Below, in pieces: positions 42,446-52,316 of a stretch of DNA of 64,000 nucleotides. Source of the DNA: Drosophila persimilis (taxonomy: Eukaryota > Arthropoda > Insecta > Diptera > Drosophilidae); the NCBI RefSeq assembly GCF_003286085.1, contig NW_020825598.1, forward strand, positions 1 through 64,000, written 5' to 3'. The position numbers and the translations under genes were made by a program. The notes below the pieces were generated by a model, which saw nothing but the letters and a program-made list of their open reading frames with translations, did not search any database and was not told where the DNA came from. Within the stretch, counting starts at the first letter, position 1, and the number at the start of each line of letters is the position of its first letter.

Positions 42446-42459
42446 ACTTAAGGGATGAG

Positions 42460-43734
42460 TTACTCCAGGGCGCCCTGGAGGTATGTCTCCGATCGGTTCC
42501 CTGACGAGCGGAGACCCGGTCCGTTTCCCGACTCGGACAGCCTACAGCAGTCGATCGTCCGGATGCCGCGGCGACCACACTCCCAACAGAATAACACTCG
42601 CCGATTCCTGCATGAACTGCTGAAATGACCTTCCTCTCCGCAATTCCGACAGGCCCGGCGTGGGTTCACCGGCTGATCTCCATCCTGGGTCACTACGCGG
42701 CTTGCCGTCTCGGCGCTCCGGGAGGGCCCGGTGTCGTCTGGAGGAGCATGCTGCGGGGTGGATAATCCGGGTCCTTGGTATGATGTCGTTCTGGTTTTCG
42801 TATCTGGTCGGGTCAGTTCTCGCAACGTCTCGAACTCATGCCTACGGGTGAACAGTTGGTATTCCGGCCGAAGGTTCTCGTAGATCCTGTCCAGCTCCCT
42901 GTGTGGAGTATACTGAGCTCGTTGCATCATGAGTCGGAGGTCGATCAAGTAGTCCTGAAAGGCTTCTCGGGGTCGTTGGTGACGGGAGCGGATCGTATCT
43001 TCCAAGCGCTGAAAGTATCGCGGGGGTAGGAAGAACTCCAAGAACTCTTTCCGGAACTCGATCCATGGCTTGCCTTGCATCTGGAACGTCCTAAACCATC
43101 CTTCTGCCTTGCCAGTTAGTAGCCCGGAGATGGCTCGCGGCAGTTGTGCTGGACTCCCGCCATATGAGTCGACCCTTTCTTCCAACCGTTCGATGAAAGC
43201 CAGCGCATCCGAGTGTCCGTCGAACTTCAGGCCCCAATTGCGCAGCTCATCGGCGAGGGCGGCGAAGGAGATTTCTTCCCTTCCGGGTCGCGAAGTTCCG
43301 GCTTCCTCGGGGAAGCGGTGCTGGTAGTGATTATCACCATGTCGTCGGTCGGTCGTGGCTTCAAGCCGGCTAGAGTCACTGTACCCAGGACCTTGAGCTG
43401 CGCGCGGGAACTCGGGAATTACGATGGATAGGGGCTGTTCCGCACAGATCCCTTCCTTCTGTTCACGTTGACTCGGTCCCGGCGACGTGGACGTGTTCCT
43501 CGGGTTCCTCGGGCTGGGCGCGCTGTCGAAGACCGTTCCGAGCTCTTCGATCCGCTTTTCGATCGCCGTCGGATGCTCGCCGCGCGAGATGAAGGCCGAG
43601 ATCCGGCTGCGCAGTTCGTCCACTGTCCCGGTTTCACCGAGGCCGAATTCGACGGCGATGGCCTGCAATTCGTCCTTGCGCCGATACGAAATCCACTGTA
43701 CCCCCATGTCGAAGCACGGTGGTCGAACTGGCAC
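42460..43734 (-). CDS. gag: Ty3/gypsy O gag
   Basis: 424 codons. N-terminal SAP-like segment (QWISYRRKDELQAIAVEFGL), Pro-rich linker, capsid domain with LRNWGLKFDGHSDALAFIERL and RISGLLTGKAEGWFRTF-like text, then zinc knuckles CRNCGEEGHFSSSC and a variant CWECGRRGIRTIDC lacking the His. Uninterrupted. Related in design to the gag part of the frame at 62656-63075. Forms the particle by family analogy. Confidence 0.85.
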   Translation of the reverse strand: MPVRPPCFDMGVQWISYRRKDELQAIAVEFGLGETGTVDELRSRISAFISRGEHPTAIEKRIEELGTVFDSAPSPRNPRNTSTSPGPSQREQKEGICAEQPLSIVIPEFPRAAQGPGYSDSSRLEATTDRRHGDNHYQHRFPEEAGTSRPGREEISFAALADELRNWGLKFDGHSDALAFIERLEERVDSYGGSPAQLPRAISGLLTGKAEGWFRTFQMQGKPWIEFRKEFLEFFLPPRYFQRLEDTIRSRHQRPREAFQDYLIDLRLMMQRAQYTPHRELDRIYENLRPEYQLFTRRHEFETLRELTRPDTKTRTTSYQGPGLSTPQHAPPDDTGPSRSAETASRVVTQDGDQPVNPRRACRNCGEEGHFSSSCRNRRVLFCWECGRRGIRTIDCCRLSESGNGPGLRSSGNRSETYLQGALE

Positions 43735-44570
43735 TTCGAAGTCTTTCGCGTTTCCGACGGTAGTATCACGTATTGACCCTCCGGTAGAATCTTTTTCTTA
43801 GGTAACGCGCTGAATACCGGAGTCCTTGGGGTTAGTCACGGAAGCACGGCGTATGCACGGTTAACACGGTTGTCCAGTGGGGCGTCCTTGGAGTCCTTGC
43901 TGTTTGGGGTCCTGGTCGATGGTCGTGGTTGTCGTCGGTCTTTATAGTAGCCTGGGGATCGACCCTTGCTAGGCCGGTCGATGGTCCTTGCTATCGTTGT
44001 CCTTGGAATTGTCCTTGTCGTCCTGGTCGTGCTGGGTTCGTTGATTTAAGCGCTGGATCTCGTCTCGTGTTGATGGCTGAACGCTGGATACTGACTGCTT
44101 TTCGCTGACACCGGGCACTGACTGTCATTCTCTGGCTCTGGGTCCGACATATATAGCCGGGACGGTCGGTCTACGGGAGGGTTCCGATGCTCGTTCGGCG
44201 TCTACAGCTCACGACTCGCTGCTCGCCGCGTGCGTGTCGCTCTCTTTCTTGCGATCTCTGCCCAGCTTCGGCTCGGTTCTCTTTCTCTGCCGTCTCGCAA
44301 CGGCGTTCTCCTCCTCGTGTGGGCGCGGCGGCTACGTGCTGACGCTATTGCTAGGGAGGTTAGGGAAGCCAGTCTCGGCTGTACGTGAATAATGGGCGAC
44401 CTCACGTGCGGTTTTCCAGAGATATACAGCTATTCTTGGCCTAATGATTCCGACTGGCCATGCTTGCGCGTGGTACAGTCCCGATTCCTTCTGCTACTCG
44501 TTTTCTGATCAACTGTTCTACTTAGCGCCCCAAAACATAACGGAATCCCGGAGTCCCTGCTCGGGCGCCA
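43735..44570 (-). other. Ty3/gypsy O leader with tRNA-Lys-type primer binding site
   Basis: About 820 bp between the LTR and gag, no gene. The primer site is at 44553-44570: on the minus strand TGGCGCCCGAGCAGGGAC, one base from the site used with animal tRNA-Lys(UUU). Two bases separate it from the LTR. Confidence 0.8.
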
Positions 44571-44729
44571 TCTGTAAGGAAGCAATCCTGGGCTGGGGTA
44601 CATATCTCAGTCTACTCCAGGGTCGAAATTACAGCAATATTTATAATTTGCCGGGACTCCGAGTTCTGGGCCGTCTGGGCAATCCCCAGACGGGAGCGAC
44701 CGAGATGAAAGGGAACAGTACGGGGCGTA

Positions 44730-45850
44730 GCAGTGGCAATCGCCGGACAGCACTTACGTGGCCCTGTCGGACTAAGAATTACTACGAGGGTCGGAGATAT
44801 CGACAGGCACCGCCGAGAGGGCTTAGGCAATCGCCGGATAGCGCTCTCGGGATCCCGTCGAACTAAGAACTACTACGGAGGTCTGTGCTATGCGGGGAAA
44901 CCAACAAGTATCACCGAGAGTGTCTAGGCTATCGCCGGATAACACTCACGGGACCCTGTCGGACTAAAAATTACTACGAAGGTCTTTGCTATGCGGGGAT
45001 ACCGACAAATACCACCGCGAGTACCTAGGCTATCGCCGGACAGCACTCACGGGGGCCCCGTCGGACTAAGAATTACTACGAGGGTCGGAGATATCGGCAA
45101 GCATCGCCGGGAGGGCTTAGGCAATCGCCGGATAGCGCTTCCGGGATCCTGTCGAACTAAGAACTACTACGAAGGTCTTTGCTATGCGGGGATACCGACA
45201 AGTACCACCGTGAGCACCTAGGCTATCGCCGGACAGCACTTACGGGGCCCGGTCGGACTAAGGATTACAACGAGGGTCGGGGGTATCGGCAGGCATCGCC
45301 GGGAGGGCTTAGGCAATCGCCGGATAGCGCTCTCGGGATCCTGTCGAACTAAGAACTACTACGGGGCCGGAGATATCGACGAGCGTCGCCGAGGGTGCCT
45401 AGGCAATCACCGGATAGCACTCACGGGACACTGTCGAACTAAGAATTGCTACGGGGGTCGAAGACATCGACAAGCCTTGCCGAGGGTGCCTAGGCAATCG
45501 CCGGATAGCACTTACGGGATGCTGTCGAACTAAGAATTACTACGAATACGGGAATACCGACGCATATCGCCGAGAGTACCTAGGCAATCGCCGGATAGCA
45601 CTCACGGGACACTATCAGGCTAAACATTACTGCGAAAGTCTTTATCATACAGGGCAGGCATCGCCGAGAGGGCTTAGGCAATCGCCGGACAGCGCCTTCG
45701 GGACCCTGGGAACTACTGGGGTACTGCGGGGTCACAAACTACTGGAGGGACTCATGGGGGGGGAACGCCAACAGTTGTCACAGAGAACGCCTAAGCAATC
45801 GCCGGACAGCGGCCTCAGGATCCTGTTGGGCTACGAACTACTGAAGGAAT
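44730..45850. repeat. Minisatellite 1 in the gypsy O LTR (about 90-105 bp unit)
   Basis: About twelve degenerate units. Each carries AGGCAATCGCCGGATAGC (or a close variant) followed by CGAACTAAGAACTACTACG and CGACAAG text. Unit starts are near 44738, 44828, 44932, 45031, 45121, 45222, 45311, 45402, 45494, 45584, 45677 and 45794. Confidence 0.85.
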
Positions 45851-46499
45851 CACGCGGGGGCCCCGACGGGCATCCGGAGCGAATACGGATCACCACGTGG
45901 GTGTAGCCAAAGAGGGAGACTCGGGCAAGAGGCGTGGGGAAGGGCGGAGAAGATGAGGCCCCGGGCATTCAGGTTCCCTAGCGTATAGATTGTTGGTGAC
46001 CAGGCTATGTTTTCGTTATATTCGTTACATTTCACTTTATTCTTCTTTGGTTCCCTACCTATCGCACCGCTCAGCACGTCTTGAGACTCGCTTACCCCTG
46101 AACTCCCACGCTTGTGCTTGTCGAAAGCCTCCTCTTTCCCGGGATTGCAGCGCCGGTGCAGGATCCCCTCTCCGTAAGCGTAGTATCGATGCCGGATCCT
46201 TCGCGCACTGCTGATCGCGTTAATCTCCAAGTAGTCCGCCACGTGTGTTCATTTTCTTTTCGCGAGCCACTCGGATTTTTACCCGTCAACGCGTCCGATT
46301 CCTACGACTGCCTCTCATCTAACTGACTTCCTTTCCACGTTTTCCCAGCTTCAGAGCCGGCGTTCTGCTGGCTCTGCCGATCCAGCGTCGGCGTGGGCGG
46401 CTAGCGTCGTTATTTCCCCTCTCTTTTGGCGTCTGTAGCTGCGCCGGTGACTTTCGCCTCTCTTTTCCACTGCTGGGGCGTCGTTGCTGGATTTGATTG

Positions 46500-46950
46500 C
46501 TGTTCTCAGCGGTCCTCTTCTGCCGCTGCTGCGTTGATGCTGTCGGCTTATCTTGTCAGCGCTTCTCCTCGGCCGCTGCTGCGTCGATGCTGTTGGCTTA
46601 TCTTGTCAGCGCTTTCCTCTCTGCCGTGGCTGCGTCGATGCCGGCGGCTCGCTGGATCCCGTTGTTTTCCTCGTCTCTCTTTGGCCGCTGCTGCGTCGTT
46701 GTTGTTGGGTTATCTTGTCAGTGCTTCCCTCTCTGCCTGTTGCTGCGTCGATGCCGACGGCTCGCTGGATCCCGTTGTTTTCCTCGTCTCTCTTTGGCCG
46801 CTGCTGCGTCGTTGTTGTTGGGTTATCTTGTCAGTGCTTCCCTCTCTGCCTGTTGCTGCGTCGATGCCGGCGGCTCGCTGGATCCCGTTGTTTTCCTCGT
46901 CTCTCTTTGGCCGCTGCTGCGTCGTTGTTGTTGGGTCTTGGTTCTGGAAA
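46500..46950. repeat. Minisatellite 2 in the gypsy O LTR (about 118-bp unit)
   Basis: Three to four units, each with GGCTCGCTGGATCCCGTTG, CTCTTTGGCCGCTGCTGCG and GGTTATCTTGTCAGTGC. Open frames across all three phases here (for example 46426-47001) are a consequence of the repeat having no stop codons. Confidence 0.8.
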
Positions 46951-47238
46951 GCCAGTGGCGTCCGCCGTGATCGCGACTCGCCCCCCTTTTTAAGAAAATA
47001 GTAAGCTACGTGGGGCTTAGAGACCCCTCGGGCCGTATAATATAAAATTAATAACAAGTGGCCTTCGTGGCTTTCCCCCCTCCCCCTTAACATAAAAATG
47101 AACAGTCAATGCTTAAACCTAGAAAATAAAAAGTCAAAAATCTTAATTCAAATGAAATAAGTTCGGGTCCCTCCAATGGGAAAATGCCGGCAAGATGATG
47201 GGTGGAAAAAATGTGGGTGGAGCGTACGCTCCCTCACA

Positions 47239-47799
47239 AGCTAGAGCAACGATGTTTTGGATCCAGACTTCTGTGATATGTCACTGCTCCAAAAATATTT
47301 CAAAACTTTGCCCCGCCCACTTCCGCCCCCACAAAGGGCGAAAATCTGTGGCATCCACAAATCTCAGAGACTATTAAGGCTAGAGTAACCAAATTTGGTA
47401 CACACACTCCTTTAATGTGTGTGTCACTATAAAACGTATATCTCAGAATTTCGCCCCACCCCCATCCGCCCCCACAAAGGACGAAAATCTGTTGCATCCA
47501 CAATATTGCAGATTCGAGAAAACTTAAAACGCAGAATCATAGAGAATTACCATATCTATCCGGTTGCTGAATCTGGATCACATCAGATACTTTTTATAGC
47601 CAAAAGGAACAAATCAATTTGCAGTGGCTTTGCAGCGCCCGACGTCACGCTCAGACTGATTTTCTGTCTCTCTCGCACGCACTCTTTGTAGTGTCGTTTA
47701 ATATTAGCGGCGTCTGCCGGAGGAGAGCCATACTGACTTAGTATCGGGTATAATTGTAGAGTTGCGGTGTCCGCAGCAACTCACAACGCTCCCCCTCGT
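47239..47799 (+). mobile_element. DINE-1-like Helentron copy D5, 5'-truncated
   Basis: Starts abruptly at AGCTAGAGCAACG against the gypsy O LTR and lacks the 5' subTIR and microsatellite. An internal deletion joins the first GGCATCCACAA to AATCTCAGAGAC. The 3' subTIR, hairpin and terminus are present. CGAGAGAGAC on the minus strand at 47666-47675. Only 66 bp separate it from D6. Confidence 0.85.
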
Positions 47800-47865
47800 T
47801 TTCTTTTTCCCTTTGGGGTTTTTGTTTCCCGTTTTATAATTTTTTGTATCGCGCGGAAAATTTAT

Positions 47866-48554
47866 TATACCCGATACTCAAAATGTGTATTGGGGTATAT
47901 TAGATTTGTGGTAAAAGTGGATGTGTGTAACGTCCAGAAGGAATCGTTTCCGACCCCATAAAGTATATATATTCTTGATCAGCATCAATAGCCGCGTCCG
48001 TTGAGCCCTGTCTGTCTGTCCGTCTGTCCGTCCGTCCGTCTGTCCGTCCTTCCGTCAGTCCCCTTCAGCGCCTAGTGTTCAAAGACTATAAGAGCTAGAG
48101 CAACGATGTTTTGGATCCAGAATTCTGTGATATGTCACTGCTACAAGAATATTTCAAAACTTTGCCCCGCCTACTTCCGCCCCCACAAAGGGCGAAAATC
48201 TGTGGCATCCACATTTTTAAAGATAGGATAAAACGAAAAACGCAGAATCGTAGAGAATGACCATATCTTTTAGACTGCAGAATCTGAATTGGATCGTATT
48301 ATTATTATAGCCAGCATCAAGAAAACAATTTCATTTTTTCTCGCCCTGTCTCTCTCTAGCACACACGTAGCATAGGCGGCTTTGCTTAGAGTAAAACATT
48401 AGCGCCTAGATCTCAGAGACTATAAAAGCTAGAGCACTCTTTGTCGTTTCGTTTAATATTAGCAGCGTCTGCCGGAGGAGAGCCATACTGACTTAGTATC
48501 GGGTATAACCGTAGAGTTGCGGTGTCCGCAGCAACTCACAACGTTCCCCCTCGT
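47866..48554 (+). mobile_element. DINE-1-like Helentron copy D6, internally deleted
   Basis: 5' subTIR (with one base changed in the following AAAATGTGTATT), GTCY block 48007-48056, then an internal deletion joining CTAGAGC to ACTCTTTGTCG at about 48434. That removes the GAGAGAGA motif. The 3' subTIR, hairpin and terminus are intact. Confidence 0.88.
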
Positions 48555-48573
48555 TTATTCTAAAAAATGTAAG

Positions 48574-49914
48574 TCACTTACATAGTTGTTCGAGATTCGA
48601 GTCGTTATTGTCTGTATCTGGTTCTTGAGCATACTCCTCAAGGGTTTGTTCAAAGTCATTTTCGTTTTCATACTCATTTTTCAGTTGTTCGTATTCAGCC
48701 AAAGTTGCGTAGTTCGCAAGTTGAGTTTCGTCGGTTTCGCCAGTTTGGATATTGAATTGTCTTTGTCTTTTTTCCATTACATTTTGAGTTGTTGGGGGTC
48801 GTTTTCCTGCTTGAAAATGCGGACGATTCATATAGTTGACATTTCTAGTATGGAGACTTGGATCTATCTCCATTGGTTCTGGTTTTGCCATTGGCTTTGG
48901 TGCGATCGGACGATTCGGAATGTTATTCTGAGGGAATTGTTGACGGGGATAACTCTGTGTAACTTGAGGTGTTTGGTAATTATAGTTTTGTCTGGGAGGA
49001 ATTGAAGGTTTATATTGATTATACTGGTGGTACTGAAGAGGTTGCCTAAAGTTATTATAGTTGATATTTGATCGGGGTGCTGGAATTGGTTTTTGGTTTG
49101 ATCCCCTAAATCCAATAGTGGCTGCTTTGTCGTTAGCATAATTGGAACGATAGTTCTGGTTTTCTTATTTTAAACAAAGGTGCAGAGCTGATGGGAGGTC
49201 TGCTGGTTCTTTCATACCCAGGAGTCGAGGAAGATCTCCCTTGTAGTCCTCTGACAAAAGTATCTAATGCTTTATCGCGGTATAGTTTGGTCATTAATTG
49301 TTCTGCTTCCCTTCCTAATTCCTGCAACCTATTTTATTTAGAATCAGTGACATTTGGTGATAAACGACTTGATGATAATCTTCCACTGACTGTTGATTTC
49401 CCTGCACTAGCATGGTCATCTGGTACTCTAATGTACTCAGGTCTCTCTTGTCACCATAGTGTAGGGTTAAACATTTGGAAATAGGATTCCAATTAAGAGG
49501 AATGTTGTATGATTCTAATGCCGTATCGGCATTTCCGACAATCTTGTATCGAATGACTTGGAGGATCGCGACGTACTTTCGGGTTCCTACTATGTCTGCA
49601 AAGTCCCCTAGAATCCTATCTACTCCCTTCTTCCAGGAACTAAATTCGTTTAAGCTTCCCGAAAATTCCCGAATACTTTTCACTAAGTCTGGGATTTTGT
49701 CGTAGTCACACGCATTGTGAGGAAGTGCAGGGTTTACTTCTTGATCAACTGCGTTGAGGAAGTCTGTGTTAGGGTTAGGTGAGGCTCGTTCGAATAAAGT
49801 GTTCACTAAATTGGTTACCAAGGATGTAATTTCTTGCCTACTCACTCGTATTTGTACCAGCATTGGGGTCTTGAACCAGAACGGCAGGTCTGATTAGGTT
49901 ATTAGGATTTCCCA
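48574..49914 (-). pseudogene. Ty3/gypsy P gag, frameshifted
   Basis: Gag of an errantivirus-like gypsy element. Best start is ATG at 49914 (MGNPNNLIRPA). A one-base shift at about 49845 moves to the frame with RQEITSLVTNLVNTLF and HYGDKRDLSTLEYQM. Another shift at about 49320-49330 leads to [15 protein letters not shown], and another near 49140 to the Asn/Gln/Pro-rich tail ending PMEIDPSLHTRN...LEQLCK. No CCHC knuckle, as in several fly gypsy gags. Pol is missing: the fragment ends at DINE D6. Confidence 0.78.
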
Positions 49915-50012
49915 TTATGTGCAAGTATTAAGTATTTGTAAGATATGAATATGGTTTTTGAAATATGTGCATAGGTATTTTGTTTGTTTTAGCTTTCGTA
50001 GGTTTGGGTTTT

Positions 50013-51104
50013 TATACCCGATACTCAAAATGAGTATTGGGGTATATTAGATTTGTGGTAAATGTGTATGTGTGTAACGTCCAGAAGGAATCGTTTCCGA
50101 CCCCATAAAGTATATATATTCTTGATCAGCATCAATAGCCGAGTCCATTGAGCCCTGTCTGTCTGTCCGTCTGTCCGTTCGTCCGTCCTTTGGTCTGTCC
50201 GTCCCCTTCAGCGCCTAGTGCTCAAAGACTATAAGAGCTAGAGCAACGATGTTTTGGATCCAGACTTTTGTGATATGTCACTGCTACAGGAATATTTCAA
50301 AACTTTGCCCCGCCCACTTCCGCCTCCACAAAGGGCGACAATCTTTGACATCCACAATTTTAGAGATACGAGAAAACCAAAAACGCAGAATCGTAGAGAA
50401 TGACCATATCTTTTAGACTGCAGAATCTGAATTGGATCGTATTATTATTATAGCCAGCATCAAGAAAACAATTTCATTTTTCCTCGCCCTGTCTCTTTCT
50501 AACACATACGTAGCATAGGCGGCTTTGCTTAGAGTAAAACATTAGCGCCTAGATCTCAGAGACTATAAAAGCTAGAGCAACCAAATTTGGTATCCACACT
50601 CCTAATATATCGGACCGAGACGAGTTTGTTTCAAAATTTCCCCACACTCCTTTCCGCCCCCGCAAAGGATGCAAATCTGGGGATATTCACAAATCTCAGA
50701 GACTATTTAGGCTAGAGTAACCAAATTTGGTATTCGCACTCCTGTTAGATCTCACTATAAAACGTATATCTCAGAATTTCGCCCCACCCCCATCCGCCCC
50801 CACAAAGGACGAAAATCTGTTGCATCCACAATATTGCAGATTCGAGAAAACTAAAAACGCAGAATCATAGAGAATGACCATATCTATCCGGTTGCTGAAT
50901 CTGGATCAGATCAGATACTTTTTATAGCCAAAAGGAACAAATCAATTTTCAGTGGCTTCGCAGCGCCCGACGTCACGCTCAGACTGATTTTCTGTCCCTC
51001 TCGCACGCACTCTTTGTCGTGCCGTTTAATATTAGCGCCGTCTGCCGGATGAGAGCCATACTGACTAAGTATCGGGTATAACTGTAGAGTTGCGTTCCCC
51101 CTCG
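50013..51104 (+). mobile_element. DINE-1-like Helentron copy D7, lacking the 3' hairpin
   Basis: 5' subTIR TATACCCGATACT, GTCY block (about 50157-50203), 3' subTIR 51068-51080, terminus TTCCCCCTCG. The hairpin loop and right arm are deleted: GAGTTGCG runs directly into TTCCCCC. The GA motif is changed (GTCCCTCTCG). Inserted in the leader of gypsy P, between its gag and primer site. Confidence 0.88.
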
Positions 51105-51498
51105 TTTTTTTAATTGTTTCACTTTTGTGATATTTTTTCTTCACTTTATTTTATTTTCACTTGAAAAAAATGTTTTTTGGTTTTCGTCATTTTGTTTTTG
51201 TTTTACTTACCTTAACATGTTGGATGTGGCTCCTCCAACGGGCGATCCGGAATTGGTCCCTTTTATGATGTTCCTTACTGAGGTTCCTGGACTTCGCTCC
51301 TTTTTGGTTGGTTTTCCTGAGTACGGAACATTCAGGAATTGGAGTCACCGATGGGTTATACCGGACAATATTACGAAATATTGTGAGTCATACCGGTAAT
51401 TATTATTGAGACCGACGGCTGCAAGTTTTTGCAGTTTTCGCGAACGTACTAAACTTTTTGCTGTGTTGTTCACTAGTCAGGTCCCTGCTCGGGCGCCA
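51105..51498 (-). other. Ty3/gypsy P leader with tRNA-Lys-type primer binding site
   Basis: The leader continues at 49915-50012 across DINE D7. The primer site is at 51481-51498, identical to that of gypsy O (TGGCGCCCGAGCAGGGAC on the minus strand), immediately beside the LTR. Small plus-strand frames (51127-51399) are not supported. Confidence 0.75.
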
Positions 51499-52044
51499 GT
51501 AAATTTAATAAAATAAAAGTTTTTTTTGATTCTGTTCACTTTAGCGAAGTGCTTTTATTGAATATCAGAATGTGACTGCTTAAATCTAGAATTATAATTC
51601 TTAAAGAAACCTATCGATGAACGCGGCAGAGGAACTTCGGCAGAGGCCGAATTGTTGGGGTCTTCAGAATTATTGTAGGCGGCGGCGTCAGTGGCGACAG
51701 CGGAGTTGCAGTTATTGACCGGCAATAGGAAGTCAATGTTGCTGGTCGATGTTGGGGGGAAGAACAGCGGAGTCATCAGAAATGCATTGTCGACATTATC
51801 TCAGTCGCGACGTCGAAGACGGGGTGGGGGCGATGGATTCTCGTGAAGTGCTGACTTGAAGTGGAGCGCATAAGCACTTCCAGAAATACAATGTTTCGGT
51901 TCTTGTTTTAGTCAGGAAATGGTTTTTACTTTTTGTGTAAATTGTGACAGAATACAATTGGGTAATAAACTATTGGGCAAGAATTTTTATACCTTTTTCT
52001 GTTTTAATTGGAAATAAGAGTATTGAACTCTTAATGTGTTAACT
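51499..52044 (-). repeat. Ty3/gypsy P 5' LTR
   Basis: Minus-strand start AGTTAAC at 52044, end ATTTAC at 51499, about 546 bp. AGTTA starts are usual for fly gypsy/errantivirus LTRs. The right boundary coincides with the point where the envelope-like frame loses its family pattern. No second LTR is available to confirm. Confidence 0.6.
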
Positions 52045-52313
52045 TGCACATGTTGAAAGTGTTGAACTATGGAGTTACATGCCGGAACATTTTTTAGTTC
52101 AGGGCACATGTATCGTAACTCTGAAATTCCGGCAGACATTAGTTGCATATCCTTCCAATATGGGTCCAAGTCATAGTATACGATCATGGTCCACTCAGAC
52201 GTTGCTATTCTTGATGTTCCAAGTTTCTCGTAGAATATTCCAGGCTTGTTTGCGAATTGTGTCACAGTTATTGACTGTGACAATGCTAATGGAAGCATGA
52301 GCAACAGCACCAC
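52045..52313 (-). pseudogene. env: BEL-3 envelope-like gene, N-terminal fragment
   Basis: Starts with a hydrophobic signal-like stretch (MVLLLMLPLALSQS) followed by text typical of the insect F-like envelope found in roo-type BEL and gypsy elements (GIFYEKLGTSRI, MIVYYDLDPYW). It lies directly 3' of BEL-3 pol. Cut at 52044 by the gypsy P LTR: the frame continues to 51987 only by chance. Not functional. Confidence 0.75.
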
Positions 52314-52316
52314 TAA

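Larger units (their letters stand above)
44573..47238 (-). repeat. Ty3/gypsy O 5' LTR, 2.67 kb
   Basis: Plus-strand ends TGTAAGG...CTCACA (minus: TGTGAGG...CCTTACA). The left end is fixed by the primer site. The right end is placed where DINE D5 sequence starts mid-element, which implies insertion into that DINE. Contains two minisatellites and, near the right end, a perfect 14-bp palindrome GGAGCGTACGCTCC (47219-47232). No second LTR copy is in the window, so the length is inferred. Very long LTRs are known for Ulysses-type elements. Confidence 0.65.

Noticed and set aside
44553..44570. tRNA-like sequence
   Set aside because: Only 18 bases complementary to a tRNA 3' end, placed beside an LTR. 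It is a primer binding site, not a tRNA gene.
46426..47001. Three overlapping long plus-strand frames (Cys/Ala/Leu-rich)
   Set aside because: All three phases are open over a minisatellite with few stops inside an LTR. No domain is seen.
48557..48573. Splice or regulatory signal at the gag-DINE joint
   Set aside because: The few bases are explained by the gag stop and the insertion site.
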